Positions 22,565 to 34,044 of a stretch of 64,000 nucleotides of DNA are shown piece after piece. The stretch is from Melieria omissa. Taxonomy: Eukaryota; Arthropoda; Insecta; Diptera; Ulidiidae. The notes below the pieces were generated by a model. It saw only the letters and a program-made list of their open reading frames with translations. It had not been told where the DNA came from and searched no databases. Every line of letters begins with the position of its first letter. Position 1 is the stretch's first letter. The position numbers and the translations under genes were made by a program. The DNA lies in assembly GCA_963971225.1 (NCBI GenBank), contig OZ020268.1, positions 50,270,404 to 50,334,403 of the forward strand, read 5' to 3'.

Positions 22565-25500
22565 ATGCTTCGCACCGGCGCCTCACTGGTTGTGGGCGAA
22601 GCTGGCGCCTCAGCCGAGCAGCTGGCGCCAAAAGAATATTACACCGGCACCGGCGAAGTGACAGACGACACCCAATCGGCGACAAGACGACGTCCAGGCT
22701 CACGCAAACGCAAGCGACGCCCGCAGGTGACCGCTAGTGAAAGCACACCGTACTGGCGTGGGCACGTCGAAGACGATACTATTTCAGCGGCGGCCACAAT
22801 CTCCAACTCACGCGAGGAAACACGCAGCGTGGCGGCAAAGCGCAAACGCAAACAGCCCGCCATCCGAGAGCCATTGGCAGCGCTCGAAAAAGAGCAAAAG
22901 CTCTACGAAATACGCGACAGGCAGCGCCAGGCATCGATGACGGGCGCGCACAACAGCCAGCGGGACAAGTCCTACCGTCGACCCTACTCGCAGGCGAAGA
23001 AGGAATCGCAACTGTCGAGCACTGCCGAAACGTTGACGCCTGCAACGGGCAGCAAAGGCTCCATTGACTTGAAGCATATTCTGAAGAATGCAAGCGGTTT
23101 GAGCTTGAGCGAGATTTTACAGCAGAAGAATCTGTCGCTGGACGATCTGATCAAAGGCAAGCAGAATGCGCTGCTGGTGCTGCAGACCACGGCGGCAGCA
23201 CCGCAAACGCCCGCGCAGAAACAGGACGCAGCACGGCCCAGCAAACCTAAGCGCCGAATGCCGTACGGAGGCGGCACGAACCAGAGTGAAGCGAGCGACA
23301 GCACTGCAGCCGAGGAGGACGACGCACAGACGCGCAAAAAATTGAAAATGTCCGCAATGCAGCGACTTAGGCTGTTCGGCAGCTCATCGCGAGCGACCAC
23401 ATCGCAAACCTACGGTGGCGATGCCATAACCAAGCGGCGGGAACCATTCACCAGTACAACAACCACCACCACAACAACAACAACAACACGTGTGCCAATC
23501 TACCGCAAGCGGCAGCAACAGCGACCAACACTGAAGCCACCGTTTCTATTGAAGGTGCCGTCAGCAGTGGCAACCACAACGAAAGAAGTGCCAACATCAA
23601 TGGATACATTGAGCGACAATCAACAGACTGAGAGCAATACAACCGAAGAGGAAAACAAGCGTCAGATGGAAGCGGAGGAGGAAGAAGCGGCGGAGGACGC
23701 GCAGGAATTCGAGTTGGAAAAATATCTGGAAGATGAGGAGGAAAACGAAAATGCGGTGGCGACTACAGTGTCAACTCCGAACGAAACAACCAGTGATGAG
23801 CTAATCGACGACGAACCAACAACAACGGCCACGCAAAACTCAACAGCGGGGACGACAGAGAGAAAGACGACTGCGACAAGAGCGAATACCAACACCACCA
23901 CAACGCCGGCAATCAGTCGCAGAGATCAGAGTACACTGGAGACACCAAGAAGACGCACAAATCTGCGCGAGCATACCAACTTGAAGAGCAACTCCATCGA
24001 AAGCGAGGAGGTGGCACCGAAGAGTGCAGCGCCCAACAGCAACGATCGCGCACTAATCGAAGAACCAGACAACCTGGAGAACTTCTTCGAGGACAGCAAA
24101 CCACGCAGCCGAGCGCGACCAAAGGACAGCTCCATGGAGAGCATTACGCCACGCATCGATCGTTATCCCGCCAAGTCCACGAGTTACCTGGACACTGTGC
24201 CCGACTATGATGGCATTGACGATCGCACCGATCTGCTCGAACTGATCGAAGATCGTCGCTCCGGCAATCGTCTCTTCAAGGTGCTCGAACAGCGCAACAT
24301 GACACTAGAAGAGCTGATCGAGCATCGCAAGCGCGGCTCCAGTCAGCTGCATCTGGCCACGGTCGTGCAGAATCGCTCGCGCTTTTTTCCCGGCCAGAAA
24401 GTCGTTCTTCACGACAATATGGATATTGTCACAGCATTTGAGAACTTTCCCCACTTCAATCTGATGGACCTGAAGAGCGTCAAGCCAGACGATATCAAAA
24501 CGGACTCGCAGGGCGCCAGCTATTTCACATCGATCATCGACATCGAGCCAACCGATGAGATCTACAAAGACGCGAGCGAGAGCGGCGTTCGAGGTGCGTT
24601 GGTTAGCCGCAATCGTTTGGAGCGCCGACGCCGGCAGTATCGCGGCGCTGCCCGTTACCACAGCGGCGCCGCTGCCCGGCGTGGCAGACACTAAGCGCAC
24701 TGGCCGCCTGCTCGCGACACGCAGTGGCAGCGGCGGGGCTGGTTGGTTGGTTTGTGGTGAGCTGCTACTGTGGCTGCGGCTGTGGGCGGGCCTTGTTGCC
24801 GGTCGCGATTGGCGTTTGATTGAACGGCGCAGCAATAGAAAAAACAATTATGAGACATGACCAACGTATGGCAGCCGCTAAAGCAGCTCTCCACAAATCA
24901 TGTAAGTGCGTCACGCAGCAGACATGCCGACTGTAGCTAGCAACTGCTTGCACGCCTCAATGCTTTTCTTTTTTATTTTTCATTTCTTTCATGTCACAGG
25001 ACCCGCCTATCTGCAGCCGCAACGCACCGACAAATCCATTGGTTTCTTTCCCTCCTGGAAGACGCTGGCCTTGGCCTCGCTGGCCACGACCACGCGCAAC
25101 GCTGCTGCCAAACGAAATCCCTTCTATCTGCCCCAGCCGCAACTGTTTCTCGAAAGTAACGCCTCCGCCGAACTGGAGAACGACCTCAGCCTGGAAAACG
25201 AGACCAGCTCGAGCGCCGAACAGCAGCTGCCGGCGCTTCAATCGGCCGCCGTCGACACGGCCGAAGTGATCGAGAATGATTTGGCGCGCGCCCACGACCT
25301 GCTCGACCTCGAGCTGTCGGGACACGGCTTCAAGCGCAGCGCGGCCGCTGCCGCCTCCATGGCGAACAAGCACGGCAGCCTGTACGCCAACATGCCCGCC
25401 GGCATACGCTCAGCCATAGTGGCCAGCGCGGCCATTGTGCTCACCTCGCTGGCTACCTTCATGGTCATCTTTGTGGTGTGCCGCTGGAAGCAGCGCCGTC

Positions 25501-25931
25501 GCCGCAAAACCAACTACATGCGTACATACAACGCCATGAAGAGCAAACTGCCCGCCTTAAGCAACGCGTCGCGGCGCTCGTCGCTGCGCAACATGGAGGA
25601 AATGGTGGGCGGCGTGAGCACGGTGTCGGTGTCGCCGGCGCACCAGCTGCAGCGGCAGAGTTCGTTGCTGTTTCCGCGCGCCAGCGGCAACGAAGCGATA
25701 GCGGCGAAGGCGGACGATAGCGCCAGGGCGAGCGCCAGTGCGCTACTCGGCCGCAGCCTGGGCGCGCTGAGCAACAGTGGCGGCATTGGCAGCGCGACCG
25801 GCTCCACCACATCGCTGGCGCTATCGCTGCAGAGCGTACACAACGTGTCGACGACCAAACTGAACGCAATGGACCCCAACTCGCCCGAGGTGCAGGAGTA
25901 TCTGTTCGATGCGTTGCGGAAATCGTTTTAA
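22565..25931 (+). CDS. large Thr/Ser-rich single-pass membrane protein (unrecognised)
   Basis: Exon 22565-24593 joins exon 25000-25931 across a 406-bp intron (donor GAG|gtgcgt, acceptor cacag|g, phase 1); both frames then run through without a stop, giving about 986 residues to TAA at 25929. An acceptor (cttctctttttttacag) lies directly before 22565, so the real start and any signal peptide are probably in an upstream exon I could not find. Order of features: basic K/R-rich start; a module near residues 167-205 (ILQQKNLSLDDLIKGK); Thr tract near 300; acidic and Thr/Ser-rich middle; a second copy of the module near 552-597 (VLEQRNMTLEELIEHR); a membrane helix near 812-835 (AIVASAAIVLTSLATFMVIF) followed by RRRRK; a ~150-residue Ser/Ala-rich tail. 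The topology fits a long extracellular region and short cytoplasmic tail. AATAAA lies at 26013. I do not recognise the family. Confidence 0.85.
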
Positions 25932-26099
25932 AAACGCTCGAAATTTCCGTTTCCTTTTCATAGTTTTTATTTGGCAACAAGCACTCTTAGCATACTGTAC
26001 GATAAAAAGTAGAATAAAAGGACTCATGTCTGCATATTAACTTATTTTACTAGTAAAAACCAGAGCATTAAATGCAAAGACAGCATTCGAATTAGTGTT

Positions 26100-26870
26100 G
26101 GACGCAGTCGAATGAAAATTTCGATAGTTGGGTGCGATTTGATGGTTTCGGAATGGAAATCGTGAACGGAAATTTTAGAGATTTCAGAGATTTCAATCAA
26201 TAAGTATTACTTATTCAATCGATAACTTTCCTTGAAGCGAGTTCAAAACGAAAAATCGTCACTTCTGGTTAAGAATTTCAATCGATTAGTATTGCTTTGG
26301 AGTCGATTCTTTACAGCAACGATCGTTAGGTTCAACCGAATACAGATTATTCGAATGAAAACTCGTTACTTCTGTTCGATAATATCAAGCAATAAATACT
26401 GCTAGATCAGTCGATAAGTTATGTTCAAACGACTACAAAGTATTTGAACAAAAAGACGTGATTTCTGTTCAGTAATTTCAATCAAAAAGTATTGCTATCG
26501 AATTAATTATTTCTTTAGTTTTGTTGATGGCATTAAATCGATAAAGTGTGTCGTTACTAACGCAGTCAACTAACAGCAAACTTTCGAACTGAAGATTTTC
26601 ATATCATTGATAGTTTATTCTAGTGAAAGTGGCTTGGAGAAGAATTCATCTGAGGTTGCATTTGATAAGTTTTGCTTTCGAATCGATTATTTTCAATATC
26701 GTTTCGTTCGATCGAGTAAAAAGTCTTCATATAAAAAGTTATGAATCCTATCCTATAACTTAAATTGATACATTTTGCTATCGAATTAATTTCTTTGCAG
26801 TATCGATAGTTTCGTTCAATCGAGTACAAAGTATGCAAATACAAAAAATTGGTTACTTCGATAATTTGCA
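26100..26870. repeat. ~95-120 bp degenerate tandem repeat rich in tcgat
   Basis: The phrase cgttacttctgttcgataat, ttcaatcaataagtattgct, atcgaatcgataa recurs near 26259, 26366 and 26459, with weaker versions up to 26860. No genes. It lies 3' of the membrane-protein gene. Confidence 0.6.
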
Positions 26871-26880
26871 ATATTTTATA

Positions 26881-26990
26881 GGCGGTCTCCACAATCCAGC
26901 TGGTAGTCCGCCGGCTCAAGGTTCGATTCCAAGTTCGGGCTGATTTAGCACTCATCTACTTCTATTCTACTGAGATAAACACCACCCACC
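26881..26990 (+). mobile_element. SINE head, diverged copy
   Basis: ggtctccacaatccagctgg and ggttcgattccaagttcggg correspond to the box A and box B regions; the following gctgatttagcactcatcta and cttctattctactgag parallel gctggtgaaacactcgtcaa and cttctactcgtcttcttc of the SINE at 10891. The CCTAA tail is not seen, so it is truncated or diverged. Confidence 0.6.
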
Positions 26991-28740
26991 CACTAATCAA
27001 ACCTTTATCCTTTTCGCATCTATTGCGTCCAACACTAATCGAGTAACAACATTTTTTCACAAATTTTCAACTAATGTTGACATTTTTTATAATAAAACAT
27101 TTATAAGGAAATATGCAATTTGGCTCAAGTTGATTAATTTCACATGAATTATTGTATTAAATAGTTAGATCGGACTCAATAAATTTAAAGTAGAAAAGTT
27201 TTGTTCATATGCATAAAAACGACATCACATAACGATATGGACAGTAGAGAATTGAATGGAAAAGTGCGGTTGTTTGAATGAGAAATATTGAAATATTTAC
27301 AAAACATTTCAATAAAATGAGAAGAAACATTTACAAAAACTTAAAAGTAGGGAAATTTTTACTTAAACAAAACAATTAATGTATAAGCATGAAGCAAGAA
27401 AAGCGGGTTTCCAAAAGGCACAACATATTGAAAGTAAAAAGTTGCATACAACAACAAAAAACAGTTTTTCAAATTAAAATAATGATAATATAAATAAAAA
27501 ATATAACAAAGTAAGAATAAAAAATGAAAAACCAACATTTTAAATGAAAAACCAAAAAGGAAAATTGAAAATAAAAAAAATAAAAACAACCAATTAACAA
27601 AACACTTTTAAACCACAAAATAGTTTTAGCAAATAGTTATGGCTAAATAAAAAACAACTATCTACTGAAAAACAAACTTCAGAAGAAAAAATTTTAGTTT
27701 AAGAACACTTAAAAGAGTTCAAAATTAAAAAAAAAAATTTGCAAACAATAAACAGAAACGAGAAAACCACACTACCCAATAATGTTTTTAAAGACAATAA
27801 TCTATAAAATGATAACAAAGAATTACTTGCTCACATTGGCAAACAGACATTTCTGGCTCCACACATTTCCACTGTTGTAGAGTTTAGTGTTAACTGACAA
27901 TTTTATATACACGCACAGCAATAAATACTTGCTGGCATTTTCACAAAAAAACATTAATAGAGAAGTTACTTAAATGTAATTTAAGTTTTTGCTTAATTAA
28001 AAATTTAAATAAAATTATTTCATTGCAAGTGTTTTATTTTCATTGAATATTTTACCAATTTCAATTGAATTAAATGCAAATAAAGAATTTATAAGTTATT
28101 AAAATTATTTATACTTTTATGAAATTTTTTATTTAATTCTAATTGTGTAGTAAAATAAACAATTTTTTTTAAATAATTCGATAAACTTTTTCAATTAAAA
28201 TTTATTTGAACCACACTTTTTAAATTTATTTAACAAAATATTGATTAATACATATGTTTGTACTGTAACACTTTATAAAAATAATTTGGCCCAATTTTAT
28301 AAAAAACGAAATGATTTTATTTATATCAATCAAAAGTTGTATGTAAAAATGGGTTCAAGAAGCTGAAAGCAGAAGTCTTGCAGTGGCCAAATTGTATGCA
28401 CATTTGGTGTAAAAACCATTTACCATTAACCATATTTCAAATATATTTAAAATTTATTTTAAGGACTTAAGTCACTCATTGAACAAATTGAAATGGCAAT
28501 TTGCAAGCTGCCTATAAGATTTCGTTCAATGATAGTTGTAAGCAAGTTGAAATTGAAAGCGGACATTCTTTTACAAATACCCCATAAAGATAAATAATAA
28601 TGATAGCAATAAAGAATATTCTTTTATTTAAAACAAATATGCCTACGAATTATTTCGGTTGATCAATGGTAAGAAAAGTAGTAAATAGAAGTTATATTCA
28701 CTCCTACAGCTTTGGACTAAATAACCAATAACTGACTGCA
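26991..28740. other. AT-rich spacer, no gene seen
   Basis: Very A/T-rich. In particular I see no exon that would continue SETD3 (which is transcribed leftward into this region). Confidence 0.5.
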
Positions 28741-28745
28741 CTTAC

Positions 28746-29515
28746 CGATACAACTCGTAGCTGAATTGTTCCTTGAAGCGCAGCCCGAGTGGCGTGATGT
28801 TCCCGCGCGTCTGCTGCGCGCAGTTGTAATGAAACGCGTACTGCCGTGCAATGGCCTTGCACTGGCGCAGCGCCTGCGAGAGCGCATTCGAGCCGCGCAG
28901 CATTTCCATCTCGCTTATGCTAAAGTACAGCACCGTGTTGTACTTGTCCGGCAGCAGATCGAAGTATGGTTTCCAGAAGCTGTCCGGCTTCATTGTTTCC
29001 GTCATCAGCACGTAGGCCAGCTTCAGGTTGGTCATCGAGCCGAATTGCAGCGCCTGATTGCAGTCGGTGCCCAAATTCTCTTCGGACAGCATCACACAAC
29101 GCGGTATGCTGAACAATGTCTCGCCGACCTTAATGTCGCGCGTGGCCTCCAAACCAAGGCCATAGCCCGGGCACTCGGCTATGCGCAGTCCGTCGTAGCA
29201 CACGCCGTTCTCCGTCGCCCAACGATAGAACGCCTCGATATTCGCGAGCCGCGCTTCGGCTGTGCTATTTGCCGACGGGCGACGCAGCGGCGCCTCCAAC
29301 ACCTGCACGCGCGTCAGCAACATTTGTATGTCGATGAACTGCTGCCACTCCTCGGCTGGACTTGCAGGCTGCTTGCAGGTAAGCTCCGCCAGTGCCGAAT
29401 TCAGACTATTCAGCTCATTGCGTTTCTGCAGCGAAATTGTGGGCCGCTTGGGCTGTGCTTGTGCCGGTGCTGCATTGGTTGATTTGTTGTTCTTATTCTT
29501 GTGATTCTTTCCCAT
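28746..29515 (-). CDS. SETD3-like actin-histidine N-methyltransferase, 5' exon only
   Basis: The start is ATG at 29515 (MGKNHKNKNNK, a lysine-rich N-terminus). After about 256 residues the frame meets a strong donor (TATCG|gtaagt) at 28746/28745, phase 2. The sequence contains the N-terminal SET segment GYGLGLEATRDI (residues 117-128), then FWKPYFDLLPDKYNT, ARQYAFHYN and FSYELYR. In the SETD3 family the next residues begin the second part of the SET domain, then the substrate-binding helical domain; none of that is found in the 2.7 kb immediately downstream. SETD3 methylates actin at His73 in the cytoplasm using S-adenosylmethionine. Either a long intron (possibly enclosing the neighbouring plus-strand gene) separates the 3' exons, or this is a partial gene. 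The exon is fully open and looks functional. Confidence 0.9.
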
Positions 29516-29966
29516 TTTCGTGCCACTAACAATGCACTAACTGTGCCACTGAACTGCGTACAAGTGCGTAAATGTTTGCTGCTTATGTGGAAATTCGTTG
29601 CACCGGTGCAACGGTCACTTTTCCTATTTTAGCTAATTAAAACAAACAAAAGTGCAACGAATGTCTGATAAGCGCTGCAAACACCTGAAAAGGCAATGCA
29701 CGTGCTGTCAACTTTTTGCACAAATTCAACAGACAGCCAACAGCTGATCGGCTATTGATGCAGTTCACAATGGACAACAACGGGATTTCTTCTAGCAGAG
29801 TCTTACCAAAATCTTATTGGAATCAAATCAAATTAGAGAATTTCGATTTGTGGCGATTTTCTTAAAAATTCTTACAAAAGAAATGTTAAAAAATTACATT
29901 AAACAACTATTGTAAATTATACAAAGTGTAAATATTTTAAACGTTACTCTGTGTTTTTGCATATGT
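29516..29966. promoter_or_regulatory. SETD3 upstream region
   Basis: About 450 bp between the SETD3 start and a SINE. No promoter element is clear enough to name. Confidence 0.3.
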
Positions 29967-30323
29967 TCATTGAACTAACGGCAGCCGCCGTGGCTCAGTT
30001 GGTTAGTGCGCGGTCCAGCGAGTCGCATGCAGAGCGACGCAAGATCGAATACTGCATGTAGTAACACCTAAAAAAAATAACGGAAAACTCGTTTTCTCTT
30101 TCGGTGGCTGTCCTCTCAGCTGGAAATGGCAAACCTCTGAGAGTAAAAATTGCCTATGAAAAAGCTCCCAACCTGCCGTTCGGAACCGGCATAAAACTGT
30201 AGGTCCCTTCCACCCGCGTACAAAATTCACACGTACAACACGGGTGGTTGCGGGAAGCTAGGCCTCAGTCTCGCGTAAGCGGGCTGTCGTGCCAATCAAT
30301 TAATTAATTAATCATTGAACTAA
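29967..30323 (+). mobile_element. tRNA-derived SINE with 12-bp target duplication
   Basis: The body is 29979-30311. Head: gccgccgtggctcagttggt as A box and a weak B box (agatcgaatactgc). Then a tRNA-unrelated part with cctctgagagtaaaaattgc and gccgttcggaaccggcataa followed by aactgtaggtccc, a sequence type I associate with tephritid repeats. Tail: aattaattaattaa. The 12-bp duplication tcattgaactaa is perfect (29967-29978 and 30312-30323). This family differs from the CCTAA-tailed SINE at 10891. Confidence 0.92.
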
Positions 30324-30822
30324 TAAGATGTTACTGAGTGAATAGCTTTTCGGTTCCACTAAAAATGTTCTAATATGCTTACAAATGCGATTTACATAAA
30401 CAATTTATAAATTGCTTAGGCACCAAGAACGTTTACTTAATTTTTCTTAAGAGATAGTTCCCAATGATTAACTATGATATATTTGTATTATTTGCGTAAA
30501 GCCTTTTGCTACAGGTTTTTCCTGGCGAAAGTGAAAATCATAATTTTACGTTTTAGGCTTCTATTTGGTTATATTAGCAACATTCCATAAGAAATTGTTA
30601 AAATTTTATACTCGGAAACTGTATTTTAGAGTGTTTTTTATGAGAGCGACTGGCTGTAATAATTACTTAAACATAAAACTTTTTACGCATAACGAAAATT
30701 TGAATATTTCTTCATTTACTTCAGCCAAAATTAAAAAAAAAAGTATATAAATTGCAAGAAAACCTTAAATTAAAAAGTTATCTAAAGTTGTCTGCTTCTT
30801 CTTCCTTTACTATGTAAAGATA
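30324..30822. other. intergenic, no gene seen
   Basis: AT-rich spacer without recognisable features. Confidence 0.45.
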
Positions 30823-31390
30823 TACAGGGTAGGCCAATTAAAGTGGAAGGCCATTCTTGTTTTTGAAAAAAAAGAGGAAAAAAATGTTTTTTTTGTTTTC
30901 ATCTCGATATTCATTTATTTTGGTCCAAAGAGAAATTTTCTAGTTAGTTTGTGAAAATGATATCGCGTAAATGGCCACCATTAGCTTTGGCCGCAAATGT
31001 GCCCTTTTTTCGGCATTTTCCATCACTTTTGCCAGTGTATCGGCCGATATGGCTCTTATTTCGCGGCGTATGTTGGCTTTGAGTTGAGCTAGTGTCCTTG
31101 GCTTGTTGGTGTATACCTTGGACTTCAAGTAGCCCCATAAAAAAAGTCTGACGGCGTCAAATCGGGTGATCTCGGTGGCCACTCATAATCGCCGTTTGGT
31201 TTTCACAATCGAGAAGTTTTTTTAAATGTAAAGCTGAATAATTTCAGCACGTTCTTTTGGAGTGTACTGTTCCATGGTATAAATTGTCTTGGAATGACGC
31301 TTCCGACGCGCTATTCATAAGTCGATCTGACAGCTCTGTCAAAAGTTATAGGGTTACCAGATGCTTCCACTTGTACATACCTACCCTGTA
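30823..31390 (-). mobile_element. deleted mariner/Tc1-type transposon
   Basis: Terminal repeats tacagggtag (30823-30832) and ctaccctgta (31381-31390) share a second matched block, aagtggaag, at the same inner distance, giving ~27-bp imperfect inverted repeats that end in TA. The interior keeps only the C-terminal end of a transposase on the minus strand. The total of 568 bp is less than half a full element, so it is an internally deleted relic. Confidence 0.85.
30940..31190 (-). pseudogene. mariner-type transposase C-terminal fragment
   Basis: The minus strand reads WPPRSPDLTPSDFF in one frame and LWGYLKSKVYTNKPRTLAQL in the next, so a one-base shift separates the third catalytic Asp motif (SPDLTPSD) from the rest of the C-terminus, which ends AISFSQTN. 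The N-terminal DNA-binding and first two catalytic residues are deleted. Confidence 0.85.
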
Positions 31391-31540
31391 CATACCATTA
31401 AAAAACGTGTGTATACTTCTCTTCTTTAAACTTTAATATTCAGTTTATTAATTTCGTATTTTGCCTAAAACTTCAAACTATTCTAAGGACCAACAAAAAT
31501 GTATTCATGAAACCACAGAGGGTTTTAGACGTCCACAAAG

Positions 31541-31581
31541 TAGCATGTTGCCATATGGCAACAAAATAGCGAAAGGGTCAA
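31541..31581. mobile_element. piggyBac-type MITE terminus (solo end)
   Basis: gttgccatatggcaac, a near-perfect palindrome, then aaatagcgaaaggg and tcaa. The same layout closes the element at 53004-53521 (tgccatatggca, ataaccgaaaggg, ttaa). No matching left end was found, so this is a fragment with a mutated TTAA. Confidence 0.5.
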
Positions 31582-31804
31582 GTGTATTTCGACAATATTC
31601 ATTGCCCCAAGAGCCACTTTAACCTAACCACCCTAAACCAACCTAACCTACTTGTTGAGCAACAACAGTCCGGCAACACTCCACAAACCAAAGTAAACAT
31701 CGCACTCTATTGTGAGCTGACACCGCAAACGCCACAAACTCCAATCAGCTGTTGCTAAACATCAACATAATTGTTTTTATTTATATTTGTGCAACACCTT
31801 TAAA

Positions 31805-33056
31805 ATGCGCTTGCGCGGACGCATTGCCTACAAACTGTTAACGCTGCTGATAACAAGCGCCATCGCTCTCATAATTTGCATAAATTACTACACCACCAGA
31901 GCTCCTAAACGTGATGCTTTCATAACTGTGCTGCCAACCCAGGCAGGCGAGGATGCACTGGAAATAGCCGCTGCAGCGCTTCCAGAGGAGTCGCATGAGC
32001 CATTGAACATGCAGCAACTGTTGAACTTAACCAAGTTTGAGTATACGCTTGAGAGTAATGTGTGCCGAAAATACGATAAGGAGCTGCTTGGTGAGTGTAC
32101 AGTCGCTTCTTCAAAACATCAACTAACATGTCCATTTCACCCACCACACAGCTATACTCATAGTGACCTCTTATGCTGGGCACGATGCGCTGCGCGCTGC
32201 ACATCGCCAAGCCATAGCACAGAGTAAATTAACCGAAATGGGCTTTCAGCGCGTCTTCCTGCTGGCTGCAATACCGCCAACAGAGCACTTTATTACGCAG
32301 GCGCAGCTGCAAAGCGAACAGCAGCGCTTTGGCGATCTACTGCAGGGAAATTTCCAGGAAGCCTATCGCAATCTCAGCTACAAACACGTCATGGGGCTGC
32401 GTTGGGCCGCCACCGCTTGCAAACGCGCCAAGTTCATCGTCAAACTGGACGACGACATCATATACGATGTCTTTCAGCTGCGCCGCTACCTGGAGTCTCT
32501 GGAGGTGCAACAGTCCGAGCTGGCCGCATCACCGGCGCTACTAGCGGGCTACATTTTGGATACGAAAACGCCAGTGCGCAACGTGGCCAACAAATGGTAC
32601 GTGTCTGAGGGCGAGTATGCAGCGACACGCTATCCGCCTTACCTGTCCGGCTGGCTGTACATTAGTAATCCGGCCACAGCACTACGCCTGGTACGCGAAG
32701 CTGAGCGCGTGCCCATCTTCTGGATAGACGACACCTGGGTGACGGGTGTGGTGCGCGCGCGCCTGCGCATTCCCATGCAGCGCCTGAATGCCTGGTACTC
32801 GGCAAACGCCGAATTTATGGACTGCTGTGTGCGCGACCTAAAACAGCACAGCTACGAGTGCGAGTACTTTGTAGGGCCGAACGGTGGCGACGTATCGCTG
32901 CTGGTGGAGTTCCTGCACAACGTAGAGAAGTGCTACTTTGATGAGTGTGGCAAACGGGCGCCTGAAAGGTCGCTGAAGCAGACTTGTGTGGCGAGCGCCA
33001 AGCGACTGCTGCCGGAGCATGGCAACGCAGAAATTGAGGAAATTAAGCTGCGGTGA
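31805..33056 (+). CDS. beta-1,3-galactosyltransferase-like, GT31 family
   Basis: Exon 31805-32090 (ATG in ttaaaATG) and exon 32152-33056 are joined over a 61-bp intron (TTG|gtgagt ... cacacag|CT, phase 1), giving 396 residues. Type II Golgi protein: membrane anchor at about 9-29, stem, then the catalytic domain starting AILIVTSYAGHDALR. The metal-binding DDD is at 195-197 (VKLDDDIIYD); conserved YPPYLSGW at 256-263 and WIDDTWVTG at 286-294 fit GT31. Family members add galactose or N-acetylglucosamine in beta-1,3 linkage to glycoprotein or glycolipid acceptors from UDP-sugar; the acceptor cannot be read from sequence. It is not close enough by eye to brainiac to name it. A possible poly(A) signal lies at 33315. 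Confidence 0.92.
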
Positions 33057-33603
33057 CCGCGCAAAAACATTTCTCAACTGAAAGATCCGTCCACCAATGC
33101 TGCTGAAGCTCTTCAATAGAAATGCAAGCGAGGTTAGGTTTAAGTTTTGACAATCGAATATACTAACTTTCAGCTCTGTGATTGCTAACACTCCATACTC
33201 AGTTCTACCTTAGTTAATAAGTTAATTGTGTTAAGCATAGTGTTTCGCCTGCTGAACAATTTTAAGAAAAGACTTCTTATAGTAGTGAATGCTTCGAAGC
33301 CCCTGTACGTTGCCAATAAAAATATATATTATTTACCTCAGAATCAAATTAAAGATTTGCAGGTATTCAGTTTAATCATTTTTGTAAAATTTTTTAATAT
33401 GATCCGTCTTTATTTTACACTGCAACCCTTATGTTTACTTCGTCCCATGGCACCCAACAAATGAAACTGAGCAATCAGCTGTTTTTGGCGTTTACCGCAG
33501 TGTTTAGGTTATGTCACTGCCTCTGCAAATGCACATAGCATAAGGAACTCCTAAGGATATTCCGCAAGTTGTTTACAGTTCGCACACACAACACACGGCT
33601 CAA
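33057..33603. other. spacer between GT31 gene and COA6
   Basis: 3' UTR of the GT31 gene up to about 33320-33340 (AATAAA at 33315), then the COA6 promoter. No other feature seen. Confidence 0.4.
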
Positions 33604-33885
33604 ATGAGTTTTCCCACCAGAGACGAGCGCACCAAGTGCTGGGCAAACCGAGATGCCTACTGGCAGTGCCTGGACGAGCACGCACCCAAACACAGCTCTA
33701 CCAGCGGCGAAAAAGTGCCCGAAATCTGCGCCAAATTGCGAAAAGCCTTCGAAGGATCCTGCCCCAGCCAATGGGTGAAACACTTTGACCGCAAACGCAC
33801 CTACGAGCAGTTCAAGCAACGCATGGAAAAGGGCTACGACCCGCTCCAAGAGCAGGCAAGGATGGGTAAACCGCCCACCGCATAA
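33604..33885 (+). CDS. cytochrome c oxidase assembly factor 6
   Basis: An intronless 93-residue CHCH protein. It has a Cx9C (CWANRDAYWQC, residues 13-23) and a Cx10C (CAKLRKAFEGSC), the spacing typical of COA6, followed by WVKHFDRKRTYEQFKQRMEK. COA6 works in the mitochondrial intermembrane space in copper delivery to the CuA site of cytochrome oxidase subunit 2. Length and motif order match the family. ATG at 33604 is preceded by caa and is the only in-frame start before the first Cys motif. AATAAA signals at 33955-33965 precede the convergent NAA38 gene, whose stop is only 159 bp away. Confidence 0.97.
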   Translation: MSFPTRDERTKCWANRDAYWQCLDEHAPKHSSTSGEKVPEICAKLRKAFEGSCPSQWVKHFDRKRTYEQFKQRMEKGYDPLQEQARMGKPPTA

Positions 33886-34044
33886 CTCTGACGCGGTCAA
33901 ACAACAAAACAACGCTTTGTACGAAATCTGTTATATTTAGTGGTTAAATTAAAAAATAAATAAAAAGTCATCACTTAAATTAAGCAAATCGTGTGGTTAT
34001 TTCTGATAGCTTCCAATGCTATGCGAGTCGAGTCATTGCTGCCT

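Noticed and set aside
24305..25980. Long antisense and other-frame reading frames under the membrane-protein gene
   Set aside because: The spliced sense frame is supported by matching phase and features; the others have no motif or splice support.
26881..26945. Functional tRNA gene
   Set aside because: Incomplete cloverleaf and similarity to the SINE at 10891.
28766..29482. 238-residue plus-strand frame
   Set aside because: Antisense shadow of the SETD3 exon; GC-rich coding sequence often leaves the opposite strand open.
29990..30065. Functional tRNA gene
   Set aside because: Box A and B are recognisable but arms do not pair properly and the sequence continues into a SINE body with target duplication.
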